From: Opitutus sp.
Lineage (GTDB): Bacteria > Verrucomicrobiota > Verrucomicrobiia > Opitutales > Opitutaceae
Length of the DNA stretch: 35,730 nt
Direction: 5' to 3'
Assembly: GCA_009695305.1 (NCBI GenBank)
Contig: SIBG01000040.1
Coordinates: 1-35,730 of the forward strand
The notes beneath the pieces were generated by a model, which saw only the letters and a list, made by a program, of their open reading frames with translations, had not been told where the DNA came from and did no database searches. The translations under genes were made by a program, and so were the position numbers. Of this stretch, positions 8,442 to 15,104 are shown piece by piece (the stretch's first letter is position 1; each line of letters begins with the position of its first letter).

Positions 8442-10634
8442 TTATCGAAGGAACGCTTCGTGCAAGCCGCCGTCGACGGTGATGACCTGGCCGGTGGTCT
8501 TGCTGAGGCGCTGGCTCACGAGAAGAAAATACGCCTCAGCCTGATCCGCCAAGGTGATGGGCGACTTCGTCAGCGTGCGGTCGGCGTAGAATTGCGCGAG
8601 TTTGCTGACCAGCGAATCGGTCTCTTCCTTGTCGGAGTAGGGAATGCTGTATTTTGCGAGCGAGCCGATGACGCGGTCGCGCGGAAACATCGCGGAGCCC
8701 TTCACCACGGTCGCGGGCGCGACGCCGTTCACGCGCACGAGCGGCGCGAGTTCGATCGCGAGTTCGCGCACGAGGTGATTCGCGGCGGCTTTCGAAACAT
8801 CGTAGGCGACAGAACCTTTTTTCGCGACGACGGCGTTGGCCGAGGTGGTGAGCACTAGGTTGCCGCGCAGGCCTTGTTTCTTCCACGTCTTCGCGGCCTC
8901 GTCGCCAACGAGGTAGGCGCCGGTGACGTTAATCGCAAACGTGACCGGCCACTTGTCGTCGGGAATGTGGCCGGTGGTGTTGCTCGGCACGAAGATGCCC
9001 GCGGTCACGCAGATCGAATCGAAGCCGCCATAGGCGATGGCGACGTCGTCGAGCATCCGGCGGATCGAAACGCGATCGGTGATGTTGGCGGCAAGCCCGA
9101 TGGCTGAGCCGCAATTCGAGCGGCCGGTGCCGGCGACGCCGATGCCCGGGCCGTATTTCGCGGCGATCTCGTTCGCGGTCTCTTGCGCCGCGGCTTCGTT
9201 GAGATCGACGCACACGATGTGCGCGCCTTCCTTCACCAGCCGATGCGCGGTCTCCTTACCGATGCCAGAGCCCGCGCCGATCACGACGACGACCTGCCGC
9301 GCGAGTTCCTTCTCCGCGGGCATGCGCTTGAGCTTCGCTTCCTCGAGGAGCCAATACTCGATGTCGAACGCTTCCTGCTGCGGGAGCGCGATGTATTTGT
9401 CGATCGCCTCGGCGCCGCGCATGACTTCGACGGCGCAATTGTAGAATTCGGCGGTGACGCGCGATTCGGATTTATCCTTGCCCCAGGCGATCATGCCGAG
9501 ACCGGGGATGAGCACGACGGTCGGATTCGGATCGCGCATCGCGGGCGAGTTGGCGTGTTTGCATTTCGCGTAGTAGGCGGCGTAGTCCTTGCGATAGCGC
9601 TCGATGCCGGTCGCAAGTTTCTCGCGCAGCGTCGCGAGGTCTTCCTGCTGCGGGTTCCAGTTCACGTAGAGCGGCTTGATCTTCGTGCGTAGAAAATGAT
9701 CGGGGCAACTCGTGCCGAGTTCGGCGAGGCGCGCGGCATCCTTCGAGTTGACGAAGCGGAGAATTTTGTCGTCGTCCTGCACCGTGCCGATGAAACGCTT
9801 CTGGGTGGAGACGAGGCCGCGCAGTGCCGGCAGGATGGCGGCGAAATTGTCGCGGCGCTTTTCAGGCGAGAGCGATTGGTATTTCGCCCCGCCGAACGCG
9901 GTGCGGTCGCCGCCCTTCGCGGCGTATTTCGCCTCGATGTAGGCGGAGGCCTGCTCGATGCAGTCGAGCGTCCACGTGTAGCAGGCCTGCTCGTCATTGT
10001 CCCACGAGATGAAACCGTGCTGCCCCATCATGATCGCCTGCACCTTGGGATTTTTCTTCGCAATCTCCTGCATCGCGAGGCCGAGCTCGAAGCCGGGGCG
10101 CATCCATTTCACATACGCCATCTCGCCGCCGAAAATTTCCTTCGTGAGCTGGGCACAGCGCGCCGACGCCGCGATCGCGATGATCGCGTTCGGGTGCATG
10201 TGATCGACGTGCTTGCCGGGCAGGAAAGAGTGCAACGTCGTGTCGATCGAGGAGGCGCGCGGGTTCAGGTTGAACGTGGCGTGCGTAAACATGCCGACCA
10301 TGTCGTCCTCGGCTTGCGACTTGAGCCCCTGGTCCTTGCGGGCGGCATAGAGCGACTGCAGGCCGATGAGCTTTTCTTGGTAAAGAGACGAAAAATTCTC
10401 GCGCGTGCTCGTGCGCAGGTCGCCGCCGGAGCCTTTCACCCAGAGCACCTTGGTCTTCTTGCCCGTGAGCGGATCGGCCTCGAGGATTTTCGCCGACGTA
10501 TTGCCGCCGCCAGTGTTGGTGATCCGCTGGTCGCTACCGAGCAAGTTGGAGCGATAGACCAGACGGCCGACCGGATCGAGCGACGCCGCCTTGGCGGCGT
10601 CCCAGAGATAGTTGACGAAGTTGTAGGTGGGCAT
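8442..10634 (-). CDS. rhaEW: Bifunctional rhamnulose-1-phosphate aldolase / short-chain dehydrogenase
   Basis: A 730-residue fusion. The N-terminal half (about 1-430) is a class II aldolase: NTGGGNTSAK for phosphate binding, KHVDHMHPNA with metal-binding His residues, and MGQHGFISW with another His. The C-terminal half (from about 453) is a short-chain dehydrogenase with GAGSGIGKE for NAD(P) and the YDVSK catalytic pair at 611-615. Family members cleave L-rhamnulose-1-phosphate to DHAP and L-lactaldehyde and oxidise the lactaldehyde. It ends GGLHEAFLR with no encapsulation-peptide-like tail, so it is probably cytosolic. It is transcribed away from the deoR-type regulator and BMC operon from a shared 162-base intergenic region that contains a candidate operator. 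The ATG is preceded by a pyrimidine-rich leader without Shine-Dalgarno. Confidence 0.9.
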   Translation of the reverse strand: MPTYNFVNYLWDAAKAASLDPVGRLVYRSNLLGSDQRITNTGGGNTSAKILEADPLTGKKTKVLWVKGSGGDLRTSTRENFSSLYQEKLIGLQSLYAARKDQGLKSQAEDDMVGMFTHATFNLNPRASSIDTTLHSFLPGKHVDHMHPNAIIAIAASARCAQLTKEIFGGEMAYVKWMRPGFELGLAMQEIAKKNPKVQAIMMGQHGFISWDNDEQACYTWTLDCIEQASAYIEAKYAAKGGDRTAFGGAKYQSLSPEKRRDNFAAILPALRGLVSTQKRFIGTVQDDDKILRFVNSKDAARLAELGTSCPDHFLRTKIKPLYVNWNPQQEDLATLREKLATGIERYRKDYAAYYAKCKHANSPAMRDPNPTVVLIPGLGMIAWGKDKSESRVTAEFYNCAVEVMRGAEAIDKYIALPQQEAFDIEYWLLEEAKLKRMPAEKELARQVVVVIGAGSGIGKETAHRLVKEGAHIVCVDLNEAAAQETANEIAAKYGPGIGVAGTGRSNCGSAIGLAANITDRVSIRRMLDDVAIAYGGFDSICVTAGIFVPSNTTGHIPDDKWPVTFAINVTGAYLVGDEAAKTWKKQGLRGNLVLTTSANAVVAKKGSVAYDVSKAAANHLVRELAIELAPLVRVNGVAPATVVKGSAMFPRDRVIGSLAKYSIPYSDKEETDSLVSKLAQFYADRTLTKSPITLADQAEAYFLLVSQRLSKTTGQVITVDGGLHEAFLR

Positions 10635-10757
10635 GGTGGGAGGGTGAGAGAGGATTATTGAAGGAGTTATGGACCGCGCGAGTCAAAGGCCGACCAAGTC
10701 GCAAATGCGCACATTCCAAAGAACAAAGACAGCATGGCTTCCGGGATTCAACATAAA

Positions 10758-10778
10758 TATGATTGACTTAGGTCATAT
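10758..10778. promoter_or_regulatory. Candidate DeoR-family operator, copy 1 (rhaEW/deoR divergent promoter)
   Basis: The site contains ATGA-N10-TCAT, extended to ATATGA (10757-10762) and TCATAT (10773-10778). It agrees at 15 of 21 positions without gaps with the site at 11665-11685. It overlaps a TTGACT (10763-10768) that could be a -35 element for the regulator gene. Function is inferred from symmetry, position and recurrence. Confidence 0.55.
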
Positions 10779-10796
10779 CGGTGGCGCTATCGCCTT

Positions 10797-11669
10797 ATGC
10801 GCGTTGCCCGTCACGTCGTTGATGCTCGCCGGCAGAGGTTGGCCGAGCTGCTTCAGCGACACCGTTACTCGGATCTGGCAGAGTTATGCAAGGAGTTCGG
10901 CGTTTCCGAGGCAACCATGCGCCGGGATCTCGCGCACCTCGAAGAGCGAAAGCTCATCACTCGGACTTACGGTGGCGCGATGGCGGATTTTAACCTCCGA
11001 TTTCCCTCCTTCCGACAACGCCGTAGTGTCGCCTCCGATGCCAAGCGATCCATCGGGCAGGCCGCTCTGAAACTCCTCCGGCCGGAACAGACCGTGTTTC
11101 TCGACAACGGGACGACGGTCTTCGCTTTGACGGAAGCGTTGCGCGATTTTCCGGTCCGTCCGCTGACCTGCGTGACCGGCAATCTACCCGTCGCCGACTT
11201 GTTGTCCGAGGTCGAGGGACTCGATGTTCACCTGCTGGGCGGACAGGTCTTGCGCCGTCAGTCGGTGCTGCTCGGTGACGCCGCCTGCCGAGCGGCGGAG
11301 CAATGGAGCTTCGACCTGGCGTTTCTCAGCGCCCAAGGCATGACGCGCGAAGGCATCTGGAATTCGGAGCCGTCGGTGGTGGCCCTCCAACGCGCCGTCA
11401 TCACCCACACGCGCTCCAACGTCGCGCTGCTCGACAGCACGAAGCTCGGTCGCACCGCTCCGCAGTTTCTCACCGCGTGGCCTTCGCTCCAAGGACTGCT
11501 CACGGACGCCTCCCCTGCTGCCCTCGCGAGCCACGGTATTCCGAATCATTTGACTGAATTCGAGCATATCACGCCATCGACCATTCAGGCACTCGCCCCG
11601 GTGCTCGAGCAGCGCCGCGAGAGCGAAGATGAAAGAACTCACTTGACACTCCCTACTTCACTTTTATGA
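10797..11669 (+). CDS. DeoR/GlpR-family transcriptional regulator of the BMC locus
   Basis: A 290-residue sugar-phosphate-responsive repressor by family. The N-terminal DeoR winged helix reads RRQRLAELLQRH, DLAELCKEFGVSEATMRRDL and HLEERKLITRTYGGA (about residues 12-62). The DeoR sensor domain follows (about 75-240) with FLDNGTTVFALTEAL, TGNLPVADLL, LLGGQVLRRQSVLLGD and the segment LLDSTKLGR. The ligand in such loci is expected to be a pathway sugar phosphate; this is inference. It is the first gene of the plus-strand BMC block and diverges from the rhamnulose-phosphate aldolase fusion. Its stop codon lies inside the downstream candidate operator, and a consensus -35 sits in its last codons. 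Confidence 0.9.
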   Translation: MRVARHVVDARRQRLAELLQRHRYSDLAELCKEFGVSEATMRRDLAHLEERKLITRTYGGAMADFNLRFPSFRQRRSVASDAKRSIGQAALKLLRPEQTVFLDNGTTVFALTEALRDFPVRPLTCVTGNLPVADLLSEVEGLDVHLLGGQVLRRQSVLLGDAACRAAEQWSFDLAFLSAQGMTREGIWNSEPSVVALQRAVITHTRSNVALLDSTKLGRTAPQFLTAWPSLQGLLTDASPAALASHGIPNHLTEFEHITPSTIQALAPVLEQRRESEDERTHLTLPTSLL

Positions 11670-11670
11670 A
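11643..11670 (+). promoter_or_regulatory. Candidate sigma-70-type promoter for the BMC operon
   Basis: TTGACA (11643-11648) matches the -35 consensus exactly and is followed after 16 bases by TATGAA (11665-11670, 4 of 6 against TATAAT). It lies inside the 3' end of the regulator gene and 39 bases before the pduL ATG. The -10 overlaps the operator copy at 11665-11685, which would suit repression. Confidence 0.45.
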
Positions 11671-11685
11671 TGAAGTCTGTCATTT
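11665..11685. promoter_or_regulatory. Candidate DeoR-family operator, copy 2 (pduL promoter)
   Basis: TATGA, TGA and GTCAT blocks are shared at the same spacing with the site at 10758-10778, again as ATGA-N10-TCAT. An additional perfect inverted pair ACTTCA (11655-11660) / TGAAGT (11671-11676) overlaps it. It lies 23 bases before the pduL start. Confidence 0.55.
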
Positions 11686-11708
11686 AAGTTTCGCCGCCTA
11701 ATCGTCCC

Positions 11709-12383
11709 ATGCCTGCCCTTCTTCCCAGCCGCCCATTGGTTGAGTCGCTCATCCGGCAGACGTTGTTTTCCCAAATTGGCCGCGAGGCGCAGTCCGCCAC
11801 GCCCCCTACCCTCGTAGTCAATAGTTCGGCGCGTCACATGCACGTCTCACCCGAGAACCTCGCCGTTCTTTTCGGCGAAGGCTACGAGTTGAAGCCCCAC
11901 AAATGGCTCTATCAGGACGGCCAGTTCGCTTCGCAGGCGGTCGTGACGCTCGTCGGCCCGCGCGATCGGATCATTCCGCAGCTCCGCATTCTCGGCCCGT
12001 GCCGCAATCTCACCCAGATCGAGCTGGCCTACACCGATGCCGTTTATCTCGGCCTGACCGTCCCCGTGCGCCCCTCCGGCAACATCGCGGGCACCACCGG
12101 TGGCGTCGTCATCGGCCCCAAGGGTGTCGTCGAACTCAAAGAGGGCATCATCCGCGCCGCGCGCCATGTTCACATGAGCCCGTCCGATGCCACCTACTAC
12201 GGCGTGAAGCCGGGCGAGTTCATGACCCTCCGCGTCGAGGCCGAGAAATGCAGCACGCGTTTCGACGACATGCTCGTGCGCATCGACCCGTCGTTCAAAC
12301 TCGAAGTCCACATCGACACTGATGAGTCGAATGCCTGCGACCTTTCCCACGCGCACCGTTGTGAACTCGTCCGTAACGCCTGA
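11709..12383 (+). CDS. pduL: PduL-type phosphate acyltransferase of the microcompartment
   Basis: A 224-residue zinc-dependent phosphotransacylase that exchanges the CoA of an acyl-CoA for phosphate, recycling CoA inside the compartment. Two repeated beta-barrel motifs are visible: NSSARHMHVSPEN (His43, His45) and RAARHVHMSPSDA, the metal-binding His pairs of the family, plus EVHIDTDESNACDL near the C-terminus. Residues 7-27 (PSRPLVESLIRQTLFSQIG) form a short amphipathic helix typical of an encapsulation peptide. It is the first gene after the regulator and likely the first of the BMC transcript. A lactyl- or propionyl-type substrate is inferred from the locus. Confidence 0.93.
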   Translation: MPALLPSRPLVESLIRQTLFSQIGREAQSATPPTLVVNSSARHMHVSPENLAVLFGEGYELKPHKWLYQDGQFASQAVVTLVGPRDRIIPQLRILGPCRNLTQIELAYTDAVYLGLTVPVRPSGNIAGTTGGVVIGPKGVVELKEGIIRAARHVHMSPSDATYYGVKPGEFMTLRVEAEKCSTRFDDMLVRIDPSFKLEVHIDTDESNACDLSHAHRCELVRNA

Positions 12384-12453
12384 CGGCGCCCGCGCCGCCG
12401 CCCTTCTCCTTTTCATCCTCCAATCAACCGCAACCCGCATCCACACAAAACAT

Positions 12454-12723
12454 ATGAATGAAGCCATCGGACTAATTGAAACCCGCGGCTACGTCGGCCT
12501 CGTCGAGGCCAGCGACGCCATGGTGAAAGCAGCCAACGTGACTCTGGTGAAACACATCCAGATCGGCGGCGCGCTCGTCACTACCATCGTGAAAGGCGAC
12601 GTCGGCAGCGTCAAAGCCGCCGTCGACGCCGGCAAGGAAGCCGCCCAGCGCGTCGGCAACCTCGTGGCGTCGCACGTCATCGCCCGCCCCGCGCCCAGTC
12701 TGCTGGAATTTTTCACCAGCTGA
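12454..12723 (+). CDS. BMC-H shell protein 1
   Basis: An 89-residue single-domain hexameric shell protein (Pfam BMC family). The landmark IGLIETRGYVGLVEASDAMV opens the domain, and VKGDVGSVKAAVDAG and ASHVIARP close it. The segment lining the central pore reads QIGGA where the typical motif is KIGSG, so the pore lacks the Lys and Ser. The start is the ATG at 12454 because the canonical BMC-H N-terminus begins there; the upstream open frame does not resemble the family. It lies 70 bases after pduL and 37 before the second BMC-H gene. The leader has no Shine-Dalgarno. Confidence 0.95.
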   Translation: MNEAIGLIETRGYVGLVEASDAMVKAANVTLVKHIQIGGALVTTIVKGDVGSVKAAVDAGKEAAQRVGNLVASHVIARPAPSLLEFFTS

Positions 12724-12760
12724 GCCGTCCTCCAACCACAATCCTTAATCCCCTCCTCTC

Positions 12761-13066
12761 ATGCCTGGACAAGCCATCGGAATGATCGAAACCAAGGGCC
12801 TCACCGCGCAGTTCGAAGCGACGGACGCCCTCCTGAAAGCCGCCAACGTCGAGTTGATCGGCTGGGAAAAAATCGGCTCCGGCCACGTCTGCGTGTTCGT
12901 GCGCGGCGATGTCGCTGCCGTGAAAGCCGCCGTGGAAGCCGGTTCCACCGCCGCGGCCACCATCGGTGAAGTCATCGCCGTGCACGTCATTCCTCGCCCG
13001 CACGACGACCTGCACCTGCTCGGGAAATTCCTCGCCAAGACCGCGCCCGCGGCCGCCACGAAGTAA
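12761..13066 (+). CDS. BMC-H shell protein 2
   Basis: A 101-residue hexameric shell protein. [40 protein letters not shown] and AVEAG follow the BMC-H pattern, with the canonical pore motif KIGSG retained. The C-terminus is about ten residues longer than in BMC-H 1 ([20 protein letters not shown]). Its hexamer pore is therefore expected to differ from those of BMC-H 1 (QIGGA) and BMC-H 3 (QIGNA). The gene is preceded by CCCTCCTCTC rather than a Shine-Dalgarno and followed by a GC-rich gap with two strong hairpins before the kinase gene. Confidence 0.95.
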   Translation: MPGQAIGMIETKGLTAQFEATDALLKAANVELIGWEKIGSGHVCVFVRGDVAAVKAAVEAGSTAAATIGEVIAVHVIPRPHDDLHLLGKFLAKTAPAAATK

Positions 13067-13067
13067 A

Positions 13068-13093
13068 CGCCGGGCGGTTTCGCCGTCCCGGCG
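13068..13093 (+). terminator. GC-rich hairpin after BMC-H 2 (attenuator or mRNA-stability element)
   Basis: CGCCGGG (13068-13074) pairs perfectly with CCCGGCG (13087-13093), starting two bases after the BMC-H 2 stop. No U-tract follows, so an intrinsic terminator is not well supported. An element that protects or partly terminates the shell-gene transcript is possible. Confidence 0.35.
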
Positions 13094-13119
13094 CGCGCGC
13101 ATCCGGCGCGTCGCCGCAC

Positions 13120-13137
13120 GGCGGATTTCCGTCCGCC
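13120..13137 (+). other. Second hairpin in the BMC-H 2 / kinase gap
   Basis: GGCGGA (13120-13125) pairs with TCCGCC (13132-13137) around a six-base loop, 15 bases before the kinase ATG. It could occlude the kinase translation start. Confidence 0.3.
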
Positions 13138-13152
13138 TCCTCCGTCCCCGCC

Positions 13153-14346
13153 ATGGGCCAAGTCCTCGTCGCCAACATCGGCAGCACCTCGTTCAAGTTT
13201 CGCTTGTTTGAGATGCCGGGCGAACAGCTGCTCGCCAAGGGCGCCGTCGAGCGCATCGGCGCCGCCGAGAGCCCGTGGAAAATCGAGCTCACGGGCCGCG
13301 CGCCCACGGCCGGCACCGCGCGCTTCGCCGACTACGGCGCGGCGATTGCGCACGTCGAGACGGCGCTGCGCGACGGCGGGCTCGCGAGTTTTCGCGAGCT
13401 GGCGGCGGTCGGCTTCAAGCCCGTGATGGCAAAAAATATCAGCGGCACGCAGGTGCTCGACGAGCCCGTGCTCGCGGCGATGGAGGCGCTCTACACGCTC
13501 TTCCCCGCCCACAATCCGCCCTACGTGAACGCCGTGCGCTCGTTCCGGAAACTCTATCCGACCCTGCCGTGCATCGGCACCTTTGAGACGGCGTTCTTCG
13601 ACCACCTGCCGGTCGAAAATACGCGCTTCCCCGTGCCGCTCGAGTGGCAGGAAAAACTCGGCATCCGCCGCACCGGCTTTCACGGCGCGAGCCACCGCTT
13701 CGTCACCGAGCGCCTCGCCGAAATCAAGGGCCGGCGCGATCTGCGTATCATTTCCTGCCACCTCGGCGGCAGTTCCTCGCTCTGCGCCGTGCGCGCCGGC
13801 CGGGCCGTCGACTCGAGCTGGGGCATGACGCCGCAGAGCGGCCTGCCGCAGAGCAACCGCGTCGGCGACTTCGATGTCTTCGCCGCGCTCTATCTCGCGA
13901 AGGATCTCGGGCTCGGACTCGCCGAAGTCGAGCGCCAGCTCTCCACCAACGCCGGCCTCAAGGGCATGTCCGGTCTCGCCACCGGTGACATCCGCGATGT
14001 CGTGGCCGCCGCCGCCGCGGGCCACGAGCACGCCCGCACCGCCCTCGCCGTTTACACCAACGCGATCCGCGGCTACCTCGGCCGCTTCCTCGTCACGCTC
14101 AACGGCGCCGACGCGATCATCTTCACCGCCGGGATCGGCGAAAACCGCACCGAGCTCCGCGCCGCCGTCGGCGCCGAGCTCGATTTCTGCGGCTTCGCGC
14201 TCGACCCCGCCGCCAACGCCGCCGCCCGCGCGACCGAAGCCTGCATCTCCGCCCCCGGCTCCCGCATCGAGGCGTGGGTCATTCCGACCAACGAGGAAAT
14301 CGTCATCGCCCGCAACGCCTGGGCGAAACTGCACGGCCACAACTGA
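13153..14346 (+). CDS. Acetate-kinase-family acyl kinase of the BMC locus
   Basis: A 397-residue ASKHA-fold kinase expected to turn the acyl-phosphate made by PduL into acid and ATP. Motifs: VANIGSTSFKF (N-terminal phosphate loop), TGFHGASHRFV (His177), SCHLGGSSSLCAV (His203), NRVGD (Arg236), FTAGIGENRTE and IPTNEE. Two canonical active-site positions differ. The HRxVHGG segment reads GFKPVMAKN, so the substrate-binding Arg becomes Lys89. The FDTAFH motif reads FETAFF, so the catalytic Asp becomes Glu145. Other acetate-kinase residues are in place. No encapsulation peptide is seen, so it may sit outside the shell. The substrate may be lactyl- or propionyl-phosphate; this is inference. Confidence 0.88.
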   Translation: MGQVLVANIGSTSFKFRLFEMPGEQLLAKGAVERIGAAESPWKIELTGRAPTAGTARFADYGAAIAHVETALRDGGLASFRELAAVGFKPVMAKNISGTQVLDEPVLAAMEALYTLFPAHNPPYVNAVRSFRKLYPTLPCIGTFETAFFDHLPVENTRFPVPLEWQEKLGIRRTGFHGASHRFVTERLAEIKGRRDLRIISCHLGGSSSLCAVRAGRAVDSSWGMTPQSGLPQSNRVGDFDVFAALYLAKDLGLGLAEVERQLSTNAGLKGMSGLATGDIRDVVAAAAAGHEHARTALAVYTNAIRGYLGRFLVTLNGADAIIFTAGIGENRTELRAAVGAELDFCGFALDPAANAAARATEACISAPGSRIEAWVIPTNEEIVIARNAWAKLHGHN

Positions 14347-14391
14347 ATTTTTCCGCAACCTCCAACCCGAACATTCAACCCTCCTCCTATC

Positions 14392-14682
14392 ATGTCACAA
14401 GCTGCCATTGGATTAATCGAAACCCGCGGTCTCATCGCCCTCGTCGAAGCGACCGACGCCATGCTCAAGTCCGCCAACGTCGAACTCACCGGCCCCATGG
14501 TGCAGATCGGCAACGCCATGGTCACCGTCGTGGTGACCGGTGATGTCGCCGCCGTCAAAGCCGCCACCGAAGCCGGCCGCACCGCCGCGCAAAGCCTCGG
14601 CGAGATCGTCTCCGTCAACGTGATCGCCCGCCCGCACGTCGAGCTGGCCGCCATGCTGCCGAAACTCGCCGCCAAGAAATAA
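14392..14682 (+). CDS. BMC-H shell protein 3
   Basis: A 96-residue hexameric shell protein. [38 protein letters not shown] and NVIARPHVELA follow the BMC-H pattern. The pore segment is QIGNA instead of KIGSG, close to BMC-H 1. N-terminal and core identity with BMC-H 1 is higher than with BMC-H 2, suggesting BMC-H 1 and 3 are the closer pair. It sits between the kinase (45-base gap) and the first BMC-P gene (77-base gap), with a pyrimidine-rich CCCTCCTCC leader. Confidence 0.95.
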   Translation: MSQAAIGLIETRGLIALVEATDAMLKSANVELTGPMVQIGNAMVTVVVTGDVAAVKAATEAGRTAAQSLGEIVSVNVIARPHVELAAMLPKLAAKK

Positions 14683-14759
14683 GCCTGGGGCCCGGGCTCG
14701 CGCCGGCTCCCGCCGCCCGTCCGTCCGGTGCTCCGCCACCACCTCAACCCTCCTCCGCC

Positions 14760-15074
14760 ATGATCCTCGCCCGCGTCGAAGGCTACGTCGTCGCCACCAA
14801 AAAGAACGCGAAGATGACCGGCTCGAAATTCCTCTTCGTGCGGCCGCTCCTCGTCGATCCCGCCAACCCGAAGAATTTCAAAACCGGCAGCAACACCATT
14901 GTGACCGTCGATGAACTCGGCGCCGGCGAAGGGGACGTCGTGCTCATCGCCCAGGGCAGCTCCGCCCGGCTCGGCGCGAAGGACAAGGACACGCCGCTCG
15001 ACGCCGTCGTGATCGGCATCGTCGATACCGTCGATGTGCATAAGCAGATCGTCTACCGCGCGAACCAACCATAA
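14760..15074 (+). CDS. BMC-P (EutN/CcmL) vertex protein 1
   Basis: A 104-residue pentameric protein that caps the vertices of the shell. It has the complete EutN/CcmL pattern: ARVEGYVVATKKNAKMTGSK, LVDELGAGEGD-like VTVDELGAGEGDVVLI, AQGSSAR, and DAVVIGIVDTVDV at the end. It is the most canonical of the three BMC-P proteins of the locus. It lies between BMC-H 3 and the aldehyde dehydrogenase gene (30-base gap). Confidence 0.95.
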   Translation: MILARVEGYVVATKKNAKMTGSKFLFVRPLLVDPANPKNFKTGSNTIVTVDELGAGEGDVVLIAQGSSARLGAKDKDTPLDAVVIGIVDTVDVHKQIVYRANQP

Positions 15075-15104
15075 TCCGCCCCCGCGACGGCCTGCACCTC
15101 CCCC

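Noticed and set aside
10635..10757. Sigma-70 promoter for rhaEW on the minus strand
   Set aside because: Several AT-rich hexamers near the operator, but no -35/-10 pair with acceptable spacing stood out.
12745..14358. Open frame of 537 codons on the minus strand across the BMC-H 2 and kinase genes
   Set aside because: Antisense of two well-supported genes; low-complexity translation without recognisable motifs.
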